This document shows positions 43,776 through 52,323 of a stretch of DNA of 64,000 nucleotides, in pieces (position 1 is the first letter of the stretch; each line of letters begins with the position of its first letter). The notes beneath the pieces are model-generated. The model worked only from the letters and a program-made list of their open reading frames with translations, ran no database searches and was not told the DNA's origin. Position numbers and translations under genes: made by a program. The stretch covers positions 62,001 through 126,000 of the forward strand of contig UCAG01000010.1 in the NCBI GenBank assembly GCA_900470285.1. The letters are read 5' to 3'. Origin of the DNA: Hyphomicrobiales bacterium. GTDB taxonomy: Bacteria > Pseudomonadota > Alphaproteobacteria > Rhizobiales > Rhizobiaceae.

Positions 43776-44171
43776 ATGAAAAAATTTATTATTCAGGTCT
43801 TTACCTGGTGGAACAGCCAGACTATCGGCACCCGTCTTCATACATGGCGCAAAGGTAAGCGCGTCGGCGAAGATGAGTTCGGTAATGTTTATTATACCGG
43901 TGGTAAGGATTCTGAAGGCCGCACCCGTCGTTGGGTTATCTTCAACGGCTATAGCGAAGCCAGTGCAATTCCTGCCGGCTGGCATGGCTGGATGCATCAC
44001 CGCACCGATACGCCACCGACTGAAGAAAACTATCAGCCGCGTGAATGGCAGAAGCCGCACCAGCAGAACCTGACCGGTACGCCTTATGCTTATCGCCCGC
44101 AGGGTGCGATCTCCGCATCCGGTCAGCGTCCTAAAGTGGGCGGCGACTATGATGCATGGACACCGAATTAA
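43776..44171 (+). CDS. NADH:ubiquinone oxidoreductase subunit NDUFA12-like
   Basis: ATG 43776 follows GGAAG and encodes 131 residues. The family blocks are GTRLHTWRKGKRVGEDEFGNVYY, RRWVIFNGYSEASAIPAGWHGWMHH and a polar C-terminus. NDUFA12 (B17.2) is an accessory subunit of mitochondrial complex I with homologues in alphaproteobacterial NDH-1. The protein is soluble and would sit on the cytoplasmic arm. The frame opens 16 codons earlier, but those lack conservation. The main nuo operon is not in this window. Confidence 0.92.
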   Translation: MKKFIIQVFTWWNSQTIGTRLHTWRKGKRVGEDEFGNVYYTGGKDSEGRTRRWVIFNGYSEASAIPAGWHGWMHHRTDTPPTEENYQPREWQKPHQQNLTGTPYAYRPQGAISASGQRPKVGGDYDAWTPN

Positions 44172-44387
44172 GATTCAGTCCTGATAGATTTGACAGGCGG
44201 CATGGTTTTTCAGCTGTGCCGCCTTTATCTTTCCCCTAAATTTACGTCCGGTGCAGTGGTCTGCCGCTCTGGATTGGGGAAAACCCTGTCCGGCGAGTTT
44301 TTTTCTCACAAATGCCGCAAAGAACAGGCTAATTTTCCGGCGGGTGTTTTCTCCGCATCCGTTTATGCAACCAGTACCAAAGGCAGA

Positions 44388-44819
44388 ATGTGTATGAATG
44401 TTTCTTCCGGACGATCTTTTGGAACAACATTTCTGCTGGTTGCAGGGCTGGCACTTGCCGGTCTGGGCGTAGCATCTGAGGCACGTGCCGAGCGTATTTC
44501 CAATAAAGTTGCGGAATTTTCCGGTCTGGACAAGATCACCGGCCGGATCACAACTTTTGACGTTTATATTAATGAGACAGTGCAATTCGGTGCGTTACAG
44601 GTAACGCCGAAGGTTTGCTACAGCCGCTCGGATAATGAAGCGCCGCGTACCGACAGTTTTGTGCAGGTGGATGAAATCACACTGGATCGTAAAATCCGCC
44701 GCATTTTCTCCGGCTGGATGTTTGCCGATAGTCCGGGTCTGAATGCGGTAGATCATCCGGTTTATGATATCTGGCTGAAAGACTGCAAACAGACGTCCGA
44801 TATTCCTGCGCCGCAATAA
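44388..44819 (+). CDS. DUF2155 secreted protein
   Basis: Start is ATG 44388 or 44394, after AAAGGCAG; about 143 residues. A signal peptide (TTFLLVAGLALAGLGVASEARA) is followed by the DUF2155 domain, with DKITGRITTFDVYI, FGALQVTPKVCYSR, FVQVDEITLDRKIRRIFSGWMF and PVYDIWLKDCK. Two conserved cysteines could pair in the periplasm. Family function is unknown. The order NDUFA12-DUF2155-aat is conserved in Brucella-like genomes. The frame's long upstream extension is not supported. Confidence 0.85.
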   Translation: MCMNVSSGRSFGTTFLLVAGLALAGLGVASEARAERISNKVAEFSGLDKITGRITTFDVYINETVQFGALQVTPKVCYSRSDNEAPRTDSFVQVDEITLDRKIRRIFSGWMFADSPGLNAVDHPVYDIWLKDCKQTSDIPAPQ

Positions 44820-44831
44820 GGTTTGGCAGTT

Positions 44832-45446
44832 TCAGAATTGCGCCGGCGTTAAAATCGCCGGCAGCAACATATCTTCATAATCCTTCGCAGGAATTTCAAC
44901 CGCGCCAAAACGCTGTAAATGCTCCGTGGTAAACTGCGTATCCAGCAGTTTGAAACCATGTGCACGCAACCGCTCTACCAGATGCACGAGGCAGACCTTG
45001 GAAGCATCGGTGACATGGCTGAACATGCTTTCACCAAAGAATGCGCCACCCAGCGACACACCATAAAGACCACCGACAAGTTGCCCGTCCTGCCATGCCT
45101 CAACAGAATGGCAGTGTCCGGCTTTGTGTAGGGCAATATAGCCGTCACGGATCGTCTGATTGATCCATGTACCGGCATTGGGATCCCGCCTGATAGCACA
45201 ACCTTCCAGCACCTGTTCAAAAGCGGTGTCATAGCTGATCTCGAATGGCGAGCGCTTCAGTGTTTTTTGCAGACTGCGGGAAATGTGGAACTTATCGAGC
45301 GGGATAATGCCGCGTTGTTCCGGTCGTACCCAGAATATTTCCGGATCATCAGCACTTTCTGACATAGGAAAAATGCCGGAGGCGTAAGCCCGGAGCAGAA
45401 GCTCCGGACTTAAATTTTGAGGCGGAGGGGATTTGCGTCCCGCCAC
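44832..45446 (-). CDS. aat: Leucyl/phenylalanyl-tRNA--protein transferase
   Basis: Aat adds Leu or Phe to the N-terminus of proteins starting with Arg or Lys, making them N-end rule substrates for ClpAP. The 204-residue product has the family blocks [72 protein letters not shown] and [16 protein letters not shown]. Start is GTG 45446, five bases after the accC stop, so it is likely the last gene of the accB-accC-aat operon. Confidence 0.95.
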   Translation of the reverse strand: MAGRKSPPPQNLSPELLLRAYASGIFPMSESADDPEIFWVRPEQRGIIPLDKFHISRSLQKTLKRSPFEISYDTAFEQVLEGCAIRRDPNAGTWINQTIRDGYIALHKAGHCHSVEAWQDGQLVGGLYGVSLGGAFFGESMFSHVTDASKVCLVHLVERLRAHGFKLLDTQFTTEHLQRFGAVEIPAKDYEDMLLPAILTPAQF

Positions 45447-45451
45447 CGGAG

Positions 45452-46807
45452 TTACTGACCCGATGCGTTTTTCTTTTCCAAATATTTTTCAAGCCAGTGG
45501 ATATCATAATCGCCATTGGCGATATCCGGATTGGCAATCAAATCCTGGAAAAGCGGCAGGGTTGTATCAACGCCGTCAACGACGAATTCATCCAGCGCAC
45601 GACGCAGACGCATCAGGCATTCCACGCGGTTACGGCCATGCACAATCAGCTTGCCGATCATGCTGTCGTAATATGGCGGGATTTTATAGCCGCTATAGAC
45701 GCCGGAATCGACACGAATGCCCAGACCACCCGGTGTGTGATAATGCTTAATCGTGCCCGGTGACGGTGTGAATGTGCGTGCGTTTTCCGCATTGATACGG
45801 CATTCAATCGCATGACCGGAGAAGCGTACATCGTCCTGCTTGATCGACAGACCAAGACCGGCGGCAATACGGATCTGTTCATGAACCAGATCAATACCGG
45901 TGATCGCTTCGGTAATCGTATGTTCCACCTGAAGACGTGTGTTCATTTCGATGAAATAGAATTCGCCGTTTTCATAGAGGAATTCGATTGTACCGGCACC
46001 GCGATAGCCCAGTTCTGCAACCGCATTGGCGCAGATCATGCCGATCTTGTCACGGGCTTCGGAATTCAGGGCAGGGGAATTGGCTTCTTCCCAGACCTTC
46101 TGGTGGCGGCGCTGCAGTGAGCAGTCACGTTCGCCCAGATGCACAGCTTTGCCTGCACCGTCGCCAACAATCTGAACTTCAATGTGGCGCGGCTTTTCGA
46201 GATATTTCTCGATGTAAACAGCATCATCACCGAATGCAGCAGCTGCTTCCGATCGTGCTGTATTATAGGCAACAGAGATATCTTCTGCCGATTTGGCAAC
46301 CTTCATCCCGCGGCCGCCGCCACCGGAAGAAGCCTTGATGATGACCGGATAGCCGATTTCGGAAGCAATACGAATTGCATCCTGTTCACTGGCAACCCCG
46401 CCGTCAGACCCCGGAACAACCGGAATGCCGAGGCGTTTTGCAGTCTTCTTCGCTTCGATCTTATCGCCCATGATGCGGATATGCGCAGCGGTAGGGCCGA
46501 TGAAGGTAATATCGTGTGCTTCAAGAATTTCAGCGAATTTGGCATTCTCGGAGAGGAAGCCGTAACCCGGATGGATTGCATCAGCACCGGTGATTTCGCA
46601 GGCAGCAACGATCTGGTGAATATTCAGATAGCTGTCGCGCGATGATGGTGGTCCGATACATACGCTTTCATCTGCGAGGCGCACATGCATGGCATCGGCA
46701 TCGGCAGTGGAGTGAACGGCAACAGTCTTGATGCCAAGCTCCTTACAGGCGCGCAGCACCCGCAGGGCAATTTCGCCGCGATTGGCTATGAGGATTTTTT
46801 GAAACAT
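45452..46807 (-). CDS. accC: Acetyl-CoA carboxylase, biotin carboxylase subunit
   Basis: AccC carboxylates biotin on AccB with ATP and bicarbonate, the first step of malonyl-CoA and fatty acid synthesis. The 451-residue protein has the biotin-carboxylase N-domain ([16 protein letters not shown]), the ATP-grasp glycine loop [13 protein letters not shown], and the catalytic [14 protein letters not shown] region. ATG 46807 has CAGGAG upstream; the frame extends 14 codons further without conservation. It follows accB on the same strand. Confidence 0.97.
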   Translation of the reverse strand: MFQKILIANRGEIALRVLRACKELGIKTVAVHSTADADAMHVRLADESVCIGPPSSRDSYLNIHQIVAACEITGADAIHPGYGFLSENAKFAEILEAHDITFIGPTAAHIRIMGDKIEAKKTAKRLGIPVVPGSDGGVASEQDAIRIASEIGYPVIIKASSGGGGRGMKVAKSAEDISVAYNTARSEAAAAFGDDAVYIEKYLEKPRHIEVQIVGDGAGKAVHLGERDCSLQRRHQKVWEEANSPALNSEARDKIGMICANAVAELGYRGAGTIEFLYENGEFYFIEMNTRLQVEHTITEAITGIDLVHEQIRIAAGLGLSIKQDDVRFSGHAIECRINAENARTFTPSPGTIKHYHTPGGLGIRVDSGVYSGYKIPPYYDSMIGKLIVHGRNRVECLMRLRRALDEFVVDGVDTTLPLFQDLIANPDIANGDYDIHWLEKYLEKKNASGQ

Positions 46808-46911
46808 CGGAGCTCCTGCCTCAGGCATAATCTGAGACAGACTATGCATTAATTCAAATTGGTCAGCGATGGCTGTATGTTTGAAAATACAGCCGTGATC
46901 TGTGAAAGATC

Positions 46912-47385
46912 TTATTCGATGACGATAAGAGGTTCGCCGAATTCAACTGGCTGGCTGTCGCTGACCAGAATAGCAGTCACTGTACCTGCACGCGGAGCAG
47001 CAATCTGGTTCATGGTTTTCATCGCTTCGATGATGAGAACTGTCTGGCCTTCTTTAACGCTCTGGCCGACTTCCACGAACTGCTTGGCACCTGGTGCCGG
47101 TGCGAGATAGGCGGTACCAACCATTGGCGAAGGCACGGCGTTTTTGGATTTGTCAGCAGCTTTCGGTGCTTCTGCAGCCGGAGCAGGCGCAGCGGCGGCA
47201 ACCGGTGCGGCGGCAGCAGGTGCAAAATATTGCTGAGGTGCTGCAGCCTGAACAGTGATATTGCGCGATACGCGAATGCGCAGATCGTCCTGTTCAACTT
47301 CAATTTCTGTCAGATCGGTATCTTTGAGGATGTTCGCGAGATCGCGAATGATCGTCTGATCGATACCGGAGCTTTTGTTCGTCAT
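46912..47385 (-). CDS. accB: Acetyl-CoA carboxylase, biotin carboxyl carrier protein
   Basis: The 157-residue AccB carries the biotin that shuttles carboxyl groups. Its layout is an N-terminal helical segment (1-45), an Ala/Pro-rich linker (about 48-78) and the C-terminal biotinyl domain with EAMKTMNQI, the Lys being the biotin site. The expected 'thumb' residues ([15 protein letters not shown]) are present. It is the first gene of the accB-accC-aat group; a stable inverted repeat lies in its upstream region. Confidence 0.97.
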   Translation of the reverse strand: MTNKSSGIDQTIIRDLANILKDTDLTEIEVEQDDLRIRVSRNITVQAAAPQQYFAPAAAAPVAAAAPAPAAEAPKAADKSKNAVPSPMVGTAYLAPAPGAKQFVEVGQSVKEGQTVLIIEAMKTMNQIAAPRAGTVTAILVSDSQPVEFGEPLIVIE

Positions 47386-47428
47386 GGGTCTGGCCCCTTT
47401 ACCGCTGATATATATTGTTGTTTCTGCA

Positions 47429-47469
47429 GAGCCTATTCCGATCCGGTTAAGGCAGATCGGAATAGGCTC
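47429..47469. repeat. 15-bp inverted repeat upstream of accB
   Basis: Arms gagcctattccgatc (47429-47443) and gatcggaataggctc (47455-47469), loop 11 bases, followed on the plus strand by ccatttttatttt. It could terminate plus-strand transcription, but no plus-strand gene precedes it. It is 44 bases from the accB start and is followed by a fragment of the dispersed repeat (aacggaaaaccggttcccg, about 47494-47512). Confidence 0.55.
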
Positions 47470-47603
47470 CCATTTTTATTTTCGCAGTTTTGAACGGAAA
47501 ACCGGTTCCCGTTTTTGCCTTAACTGCTTTTAGCATATGCCTGACGGTCAGGGTACATTATGCTGGTTAGGTATGCGTGGCATAATCCACTCTGAAAATC
47601 CGG

Positions 47604-48053
47604 TCAACTTTCAGGATTATGCTGATAGCCGGCGAGAGCCCGCAGACCCATCAAATAACCTTCCGCACCGAAGCCGCACAGTACAGCTTTGGCAACCGGA
47701 GAAACGAAGGATTTGTGGCGGAACTCTTCACGGGCGTGAATATTTGAGAGGTGAACCTCTACGACAGTCACCTGAGCTGCGCGAATGGCATCAAGCAGCG
47801 CAATAGATGTGTGTGTATATGCTGCAGGGTTAATCAGAACCTGCGCGCCTTTCTCACCGGCTTCCTGAATCCATGTGACCAGATCGCCTTCGTGATTAGA
47901 CTGACGGAAGTCAATTTCCACACCCAGTTTTTCAGCTTCTTTGCGGCAGTTTATGTGAATATCATCAAGGGTCGTCGAACCGTAAATTGCCGGTTCTCTT
48001 TTACCCAGCATATTCAGGTTCGGGCCGTTCAGAATGAAAATCACTTGTGCCAT
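47604..48053 (-). CDS. aroQ: 3-dehydroquinate dehydratase, type II
   Basis: Third step of the shikimate pathway. The 149-residue protein has the type II signature [17 protein letters not shown] (with the catalytic Tyr), [34 protein letters not shown] (His region) and [15 protein letters not shown]. The dodecameric type II enzymes are about 150 residues, as here. It lies upstream of accB on the same strand but 218 bases away, so it likely has its own transcript end. Confidence 0.97.
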   Translation of the reverse strand: MAQVIFILNGPNLNMLGKREPAIYGSTTLDDIHINCRKEAEKLGVEIDFRQSNHEGDLVTWIQEAGEKGAQVLINPAAYTHTSIALLDAIRAAQVTVVEVHLSNIHAREEFRHKSFVSPVAKAVLCGFGAEGYLMGLRALAGYQHNPES

Positions 48054-48231
48054 CGGGTGTGGTGTCGCTTTACGATTCCGTTATTCGTATGAATTCAGCT
48101 TGTCTGAAGTCTTTAACTCTTCCCATATAATGGGGAATGCTTTGCTGTTAAAGCCTGTAAATTGTATCCGTACAGGCTTTAACTGCATTTTCCGGCACTA
48201 AATTCAAATTTTATAGATAAAATTATGAATT

Positions 48232-49005
48232 TTATTTGTTGCCGGTGTTTGATTGACGCTGTTCAGCAATTTTTTCAGACAATGTTTCCAGACCGACAGC
48301 ACCCGGAACCAGCTCATTGCCGATAATATAAGACGGTGTGCCGGAAATATTCAGCGCCTGAGCAACATTATAAGCGCTCTGGAAGGAGGTCACGACCTCT
48401 TTGCTTTTCATCAGTTCACGCAGCTTTGCTTCATCTGCGCCCAAAGAGGTGGCAATCTTCATTGCGCTCTCTTCGGTAGAGCTTTTCGGCTCTTTCATCA
48501 GCGCTTCGTGCAATTCCATGTATTTTTCAGGCATCAGGCGCTTGAATGCCTGTGCAACCAGATGGGTACGCATGGAATCCGGCCCGAGAATCGGGAATTC
48601 TTTCAAAACAAAGCGGATATTCGGGTCGGCTTTGAGCAGCGCTTGCATATCCGGCATTGCACGTTTGCAATAGCCGCAATTGTAATCATAGAATTCAACG
48701 ATGGTCACATCGCCTTTCGGATTACCGTAAACGGCATCATTGGCGTCGTTGAAAATCGAATCATGATTTTCTGTAATGATTTTGGATTGGCTGTCACGGG
48801 CTGATGCGGCCTGTTTCACTTCCAGAGCGTCTTGCACTTCAAGCATAACTTCAGGATTGGCGATCAGATATTCGCGGACGATTTTTTCAACGGCAGCTTT
48901 ATCGAGCGGCTTTGCTTCTTGTGCATGGGAAGCTGCAACGGCAGAAACCAGAGCAGCTGCGCCGAAAACAGTGGTAGCTAAACGGCGCTTGAAATGAATG
49001 GTCAT
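48232..49005 (-). CDS. DsbA family thioredoxin-like periplasmic protein
   Basis: A 257-residue secreted protein with a signal peptide (VFGAAALVSAVAASHA). A helical N-terminal extension (about 30-90) precedes a DsbA/thioredoxin domain with the active site CGYC at residues 110-113 (YDYNCGYCKRAM) and a cis-Pro loop SGTPSYIIGN near 222. The N-terminal extension and CGYC site resemble the Com1/BdbD-ScsC-like group, which may act as oxidase or isomerase in the periplasm. No partner DsbB is seen nearby. Confidence 0.9.
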   Translation of the reverse strand: MTIHFKRRLATTVFGAAALVSAVAASHAQEAKPLDKAAVEKIVREYLIANPEVMLEVQDALEVKQAASARDSQSKIITENHDSIFNDANDAVYGNPKGDVTIVEFYDYNCGYCKRAMPDMQALLKADPNIRFVLKEFPILGPDSMRTHLVAQAFKRLMPEKYMELHEALMKEPKSSTEESAMKIATSLGADEAKLRELMKSKEVVTSFQSAYNVAQALNISGTPSYIIGNELVPGAVGLETLSEKIAEQRQSNTGNK

Positions 49006-49115
49006 AGGATCACTCCGGATAAACCGGCCTTGTCGTTCGGGTTAAAGGTGGTAGTCCGCCACGCTGGCGAAATGTGAAGTTCTGTTACGGCAAACCGGTA
49101 TCGGTTTGCCGTGGT

Positions 49116-50555
49116 TTATTTCTTTTTGGTCTTGGTATTGATGATGTCCTGTGCCCGCAGCCAGTCCGGCGAGCCGGATTTCAGGCGTGTCTGCGCACGG
49201 GTTGCGAAAATCCTCGCCTCATTGATACGGCCTGCATAATAATGCTGATCCGCCGTTGCGAGGTCTGAAAGCCCCATCTGGCCGGACTGGCCGTAGGCTT
49301 GTGCCAGATAGCCATAACCTTCCGAAAACTCCGGATCACGAACCATACCTGCTTTCAGCTCGCGGATAGCCGCTTCCATATTAGCTTTATTGCCGGTCAG
49401 CATCAAAGCGCGGCCATAGCTCATACGGATCAGGCTGGATTTGCGCGGATCAAGCGCGGCAGCCTGTTTGAACTCGGCGGCAGCACCAGTCGGATTATTG
49501 GCTTTCAGCAGCATTTCCCCCTTTATTTCACGGAAATAAGGGTTTTTCGGCTGTTCTTTGATTAATGCATCGATTTTTGGAATGGCATTGCGGGGATTGC
49601 CATTGAGAAAAGTATAAATCGCATCGCCGTAACGGGCGCCTACGCCGCGCGGATTGTTGCGGAACATGCGTTGCAGAGAGCCGAGGCCGCCGGAATAGGC
49701 TGCGATTTTTGCCCGCGCCATATCATGACGAAGCTGCAGGGCTTCCGGGTCTTTTTTCTCAAAATACGGGCTTTGATGCGCCAATGTTGTCAGATTGGCA
49801 ATACGGTCACGCGGCAGCGGGTGGCTGATACGATAGGCATCAACCTGCGTGCCGCTGATCGATAAGGCACTGGCAAAGCGCTCGAATGTTGTCAGCATGC
49901 CTTTGGCGGACTGGCCGGTTTTATTCAGATAATTGATTGCCGAGCGGTCGGCTGCGGCTTCTTCCGAGCGCTGATAGGACAGCAGGCTGCGCATGGCAAT
50001 TTCACCGCCACCGGCAGCAATACCGCCACCGGCACCGGCAATGGCACTGTTGCGGGTCGCCGCACCGGCAATCCCCGCACCAAGGCCGAGCAATGTGCCG
50101 ATAACAGCCATGGTTTTGGCCTGTTTCAGCTGTTCACGCAGGCGATCCTGATGGCCGCCGGCAAGGTGGCCGGTCTCGTGGGCGATAACACCGATAATCT
50201 CATTCGGGGTTTCAGACTGGAGCAGGGCACCGGTATTGATAAAGATGCGTCGTCCGTCAACAAAAGCGTTGAAGCTCGGGCTGTTGACCAGAATTGTACC
50301 GATGCGCTTTTTGCCAAGACCTGCGGCATTGAGAATTGGGGTCGTGTAATCGGTGACGAGGGCTTCAATTTCTGCATCACGCACAACCGGTACTGAGCGC
50401 GACTGCGCCGAGGCAGTGACTGCGGAGCCGGCCAGAATAGCGGCGGAAATCATCAGGGAAAGCGGGCGGCGCAGCCTGTGGCGGGCGGGAACCGGTGCCG
50501 GTGCTGCCAGTTGCGGCGCAGGGGCTGTATAAAGAAGAGCGGTTTCGGCCATCAA
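49116..50555 (-). CDS. M48 family metalloprotease with TPR repeats (BepA-like)
   Basis: The 479-residue product has a long positively charged N-terminus and a signal-type hydrophobic segment (LSLMISAAILAGSAVTASA, about 32-50). The M48 zinc site is HETGH at 126-130, with a downstream EEAAADRSA providing the third ligand. C-terminal TPR-like repeats follow (about 300-475: MLLKANNPTGAAAEFKQAA and on). This is the plan of BepA/YfgC proteases, which act in the periplasm on outer-membrane protein and LPS assembly. Two ATGs are adjacent (50555, 50552). Confidence 0.93.
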   Translation of the reverse strand: MMAETALLYTAPAPQLAAPAPVPARHRLRRPLSLMISAAILAGSAVTASAQSRSVPVVRDAEIEALVTDYTTPILNAAGLGKKRIGTILVNSPSFNAFVDGRRIFINTGALLQSETPNEIIGVIAHETGHLAGGHQDRLREQLKQAKTMAVIGTLLGLGAGIAGAATRNSAIAGAGGGIAAGGGEIAMRSLLSYQRSEEAAADRSAINYLNKTGQSAKGMLTTFERFASALSISGTQVDAYRISHPLPRDRIANLTTLAHQSPYFEKKDPEALQLRHDMARAKIAAYSGGLGSLQRMFRNNPRGVGARYGDAIYTFLNGNPRNAIPKIDALIKEQPKNPYFREIKGEMLLKANNPTGAAAEFKQAAALDPRKSSLIRMSYGRALMLTGNKANMEAAIRELKAGMVRDPEFSEGYGYLAQAYGQSGQMGLSDLATADQHYYAGRINEARIFATRAQTRLKSGSPDWLRAQDIINTKTKKK

Positions 50556-51002
50556 TAAAATCCTGTTTTAAAAACGATCAAGAGCGGTAGTACGGTATCG
50601 CACTCGCTCCGGACACTTTCATTTACCGCATGATGTATCCAAACAGGTCAGTTTGAACAGGGACATGCATCAGGTGTGAATCAGCTGCAATAATTATAAT
50701 GCTGTTTTAGCTTACAGAATGCGAAAAACAGAATGATATATTCCGCCAGGAATCCGCAGTTGTGAACCACAGTTTATTTCATGATCTTTCAGGCCTTTTT
50801 TATGACCTGAACTGAAGTCAGGCTTAAGAAGTTTAAAGTTTCGGTTCGTTTTGCTGTTTTATAGCTAATATTTTGTGATTGTTATGCGGTTGTTGCACTG
50901 TGCAGTTCGGGCTATGGAACAGCCGGTGTTTAAAGCTTAACCGGTTCTGCAGACTGCTGTTTCATACAGGCGACAGGGCAGGTGTTTTTTGAGGGCAGAG
51001 AA
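50556..51002. other. Divergent spacer between protease and aminotransferase
   Basis: AT-rich region of 447 bases holding the promoters of both flanking genes. A degraded piece of the dispersed repeat may lie at about 50582-50640 (agagcggtagtacgg ... tttaccgcatgatg). No gene is supported. Confidence 0.45.
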
Positions 51003-52151
51003 GTGAGAGTTTTTTCCTACCGGAGTGAAGTTGATCCGTTTCATGCTATGGATGTGCTCGCTGAAGCGAACCGGCGCCGTGCAGAAGGCGCGCCGATGAT
51101 TTCCATGGCGGTTGGTCAACCTGCTGATCCGGCACCGCTCCGCGTGCGTGAAGCTGCGCAAAAAGCCTTGATTGATGGTAAAATCGGTTATACGGATGCG
51201 CTGGGCCTGATTGGTCTGCGTGAAGCGATTGCGGCCCATTATGCCGAGCAATATGGCGTTGAAGTCAGCCCGCAGCGCATTGCCGTGACGACCGGCTCAT
51301 CGGCTGCTTTCAATCTGGCCTTTCTGACTTATTTTGATGCCGGTGACCGTGTGGCGATTACCCGTCCGGGTTATCCGGCCTATCGCAATATTCTGAAAGC
51401 CCTTGGCGTTGAAGTTGTTGAGATCGGCACCGGTGACGGTGCAAGCGCCAATCTGACAGCTGAAAGCCTGATTGCTGCCCATGCGGAAAAACCGCTCAAA
51501 GGTGTGCTTTTCGCCAGTCCTGCCAATCCGACCGGCGCAATCATTGAAGATGATGAGCTGAAAGCCATTCTGGAGGCGGCGCGCGAACGCAATATCCGTG
51601 TGATCTCCGATGAGATTTATCATCGCCTGACCTATGATCGTCCTGACCAGACTGCACTGGCCTTTGATGATACTGTGACGGTTATCAATTCCTTTTCCAA
51701 ATATTATTGCATGACCGGCTGGCGTATCGGCTGGATGGTGCTGCCGGAAGAGGCGGTGCGCCCGAACGAGCGGATTGCGCAAAGCCTGTATATTTCCGCA
51801 CCGGAACTGTCACAGATTGCGGCGATTGAAGCCTTTAAGGCAACGGATGAGCTGGATATCATCAAGCAGCGTTATGCGCTGAACCGCTCAATCCTTGGCG
51901 AGCATTTGCCGAAAATGGGGCTGACACTGGCTGCACCGATGGATGGTGCATTCTATGCCTATTGCGATGTGTCCCGCTTTACCAATGACAGCATGGCCTT
52001 TGCCCGCAAGATGATTGCCGAGATTAATGTGGCGGCTACACCGGGGCTGGATTTTGACCCGCTGGAAGGCCATCGCACAATGCGCTTCTCCTATGCGGGT
52101 ACAGCCGATGAAATGCGTGAAGCAATGCGCCGGCTGGAAGGCTGGCTCTGA
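51003..52151 (+). CDS. Pyridoxal phosphate-dependent aminotransferase (class I/II)
   Basis: A fold-type I aminotransferase with 382 residues from GTG 51003 (GAGGG upstream); GTG 50982 is an alternative start. The PLP-binding lysine is in NSFSKYYCMTGWRIGW (about residue 225). The SPANPTGAI loop holds the conserved Asn, and the C-terminal substrate Arg is in MRFSYAG. The closest class is the aspartate/aromatic-type aminotransferases; exact substrate is uncertain. It stands alone, with a strong terminator after it. Confidence 0.9.
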   Translation: MRVFSYRSEVDPFHAMDVLAEANRRRAEGAPMISMAVGQPADPAPLRVREAAQKALIDGKIGYTDALGLIGLREAIAAHYAEQYGVEVSPQRIAVTTGSSAAFNLAFLTYFDAGDRVAITRPGYPAYRNILKALGVEVVEIGTGDGASANLTAESLIAAHAEKPLKGVLFASPANPTGAIIEDDELKAILEAARERNIRVISDEIYHRLTYDRPDQTALAFDDTVTVINSFSKYYCMTGWRIGWMVLPEEAVRPNERIAQSLYISAPELSQIAAIEAFKATDELDIIKQRYALNRSILGEHLPKMGLTLAAPMDGAFYAYCDVSRFTNDSMAFARKMIAEINVAATPGLDFDPLEGHRTMRFSYAGTADEMREAMRRLEGWL

Positions 52152-52174
52152 GTTTTTGAAACACAATTATAAAC

Positions 52175-52210
52175 AAAAAAGCCGCCGGAAATTCCGGCGG
52201 CTTTTTTTAT
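52175..52210. terminator. Bidirectional intrinsic terminator between aminotransferase and rne
   Basis: Arms aaaaaagccgccgga (52175-52189) and tccggcggctttttt (52193-52207). A- and T-tracts on both sides let it end both converging genes. Confidence 0.88.
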
Positions 52211-52214
52211 TCTG

Positions 52215-52303
52215 GAGCGGTTCCGGTTAATATTGAACCGGCAGAACTGCTCTAACTCTTTATTATAACGCGCATCTTATCCGATCGAAACGGGATACGC
52301 TCT
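52215..52303 (+). repeat. Dispersed repeat, copy with GAGCGGTTCCGG / AACTGCTCT ends
   Basis: A hairpin gagcggttccggttaatat ... gaaccggcagaactgctct, then ctctttattataacgcgca and ccgatcgaaacgggatacg. It combines pieces of the element at 29727-29830 with the tail of the one at 16943-17040, suggesting a mosaic family. Confidence 0.5.
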
Positions 52304-52323
52304 ACGGACTTTATTGGCAGGGC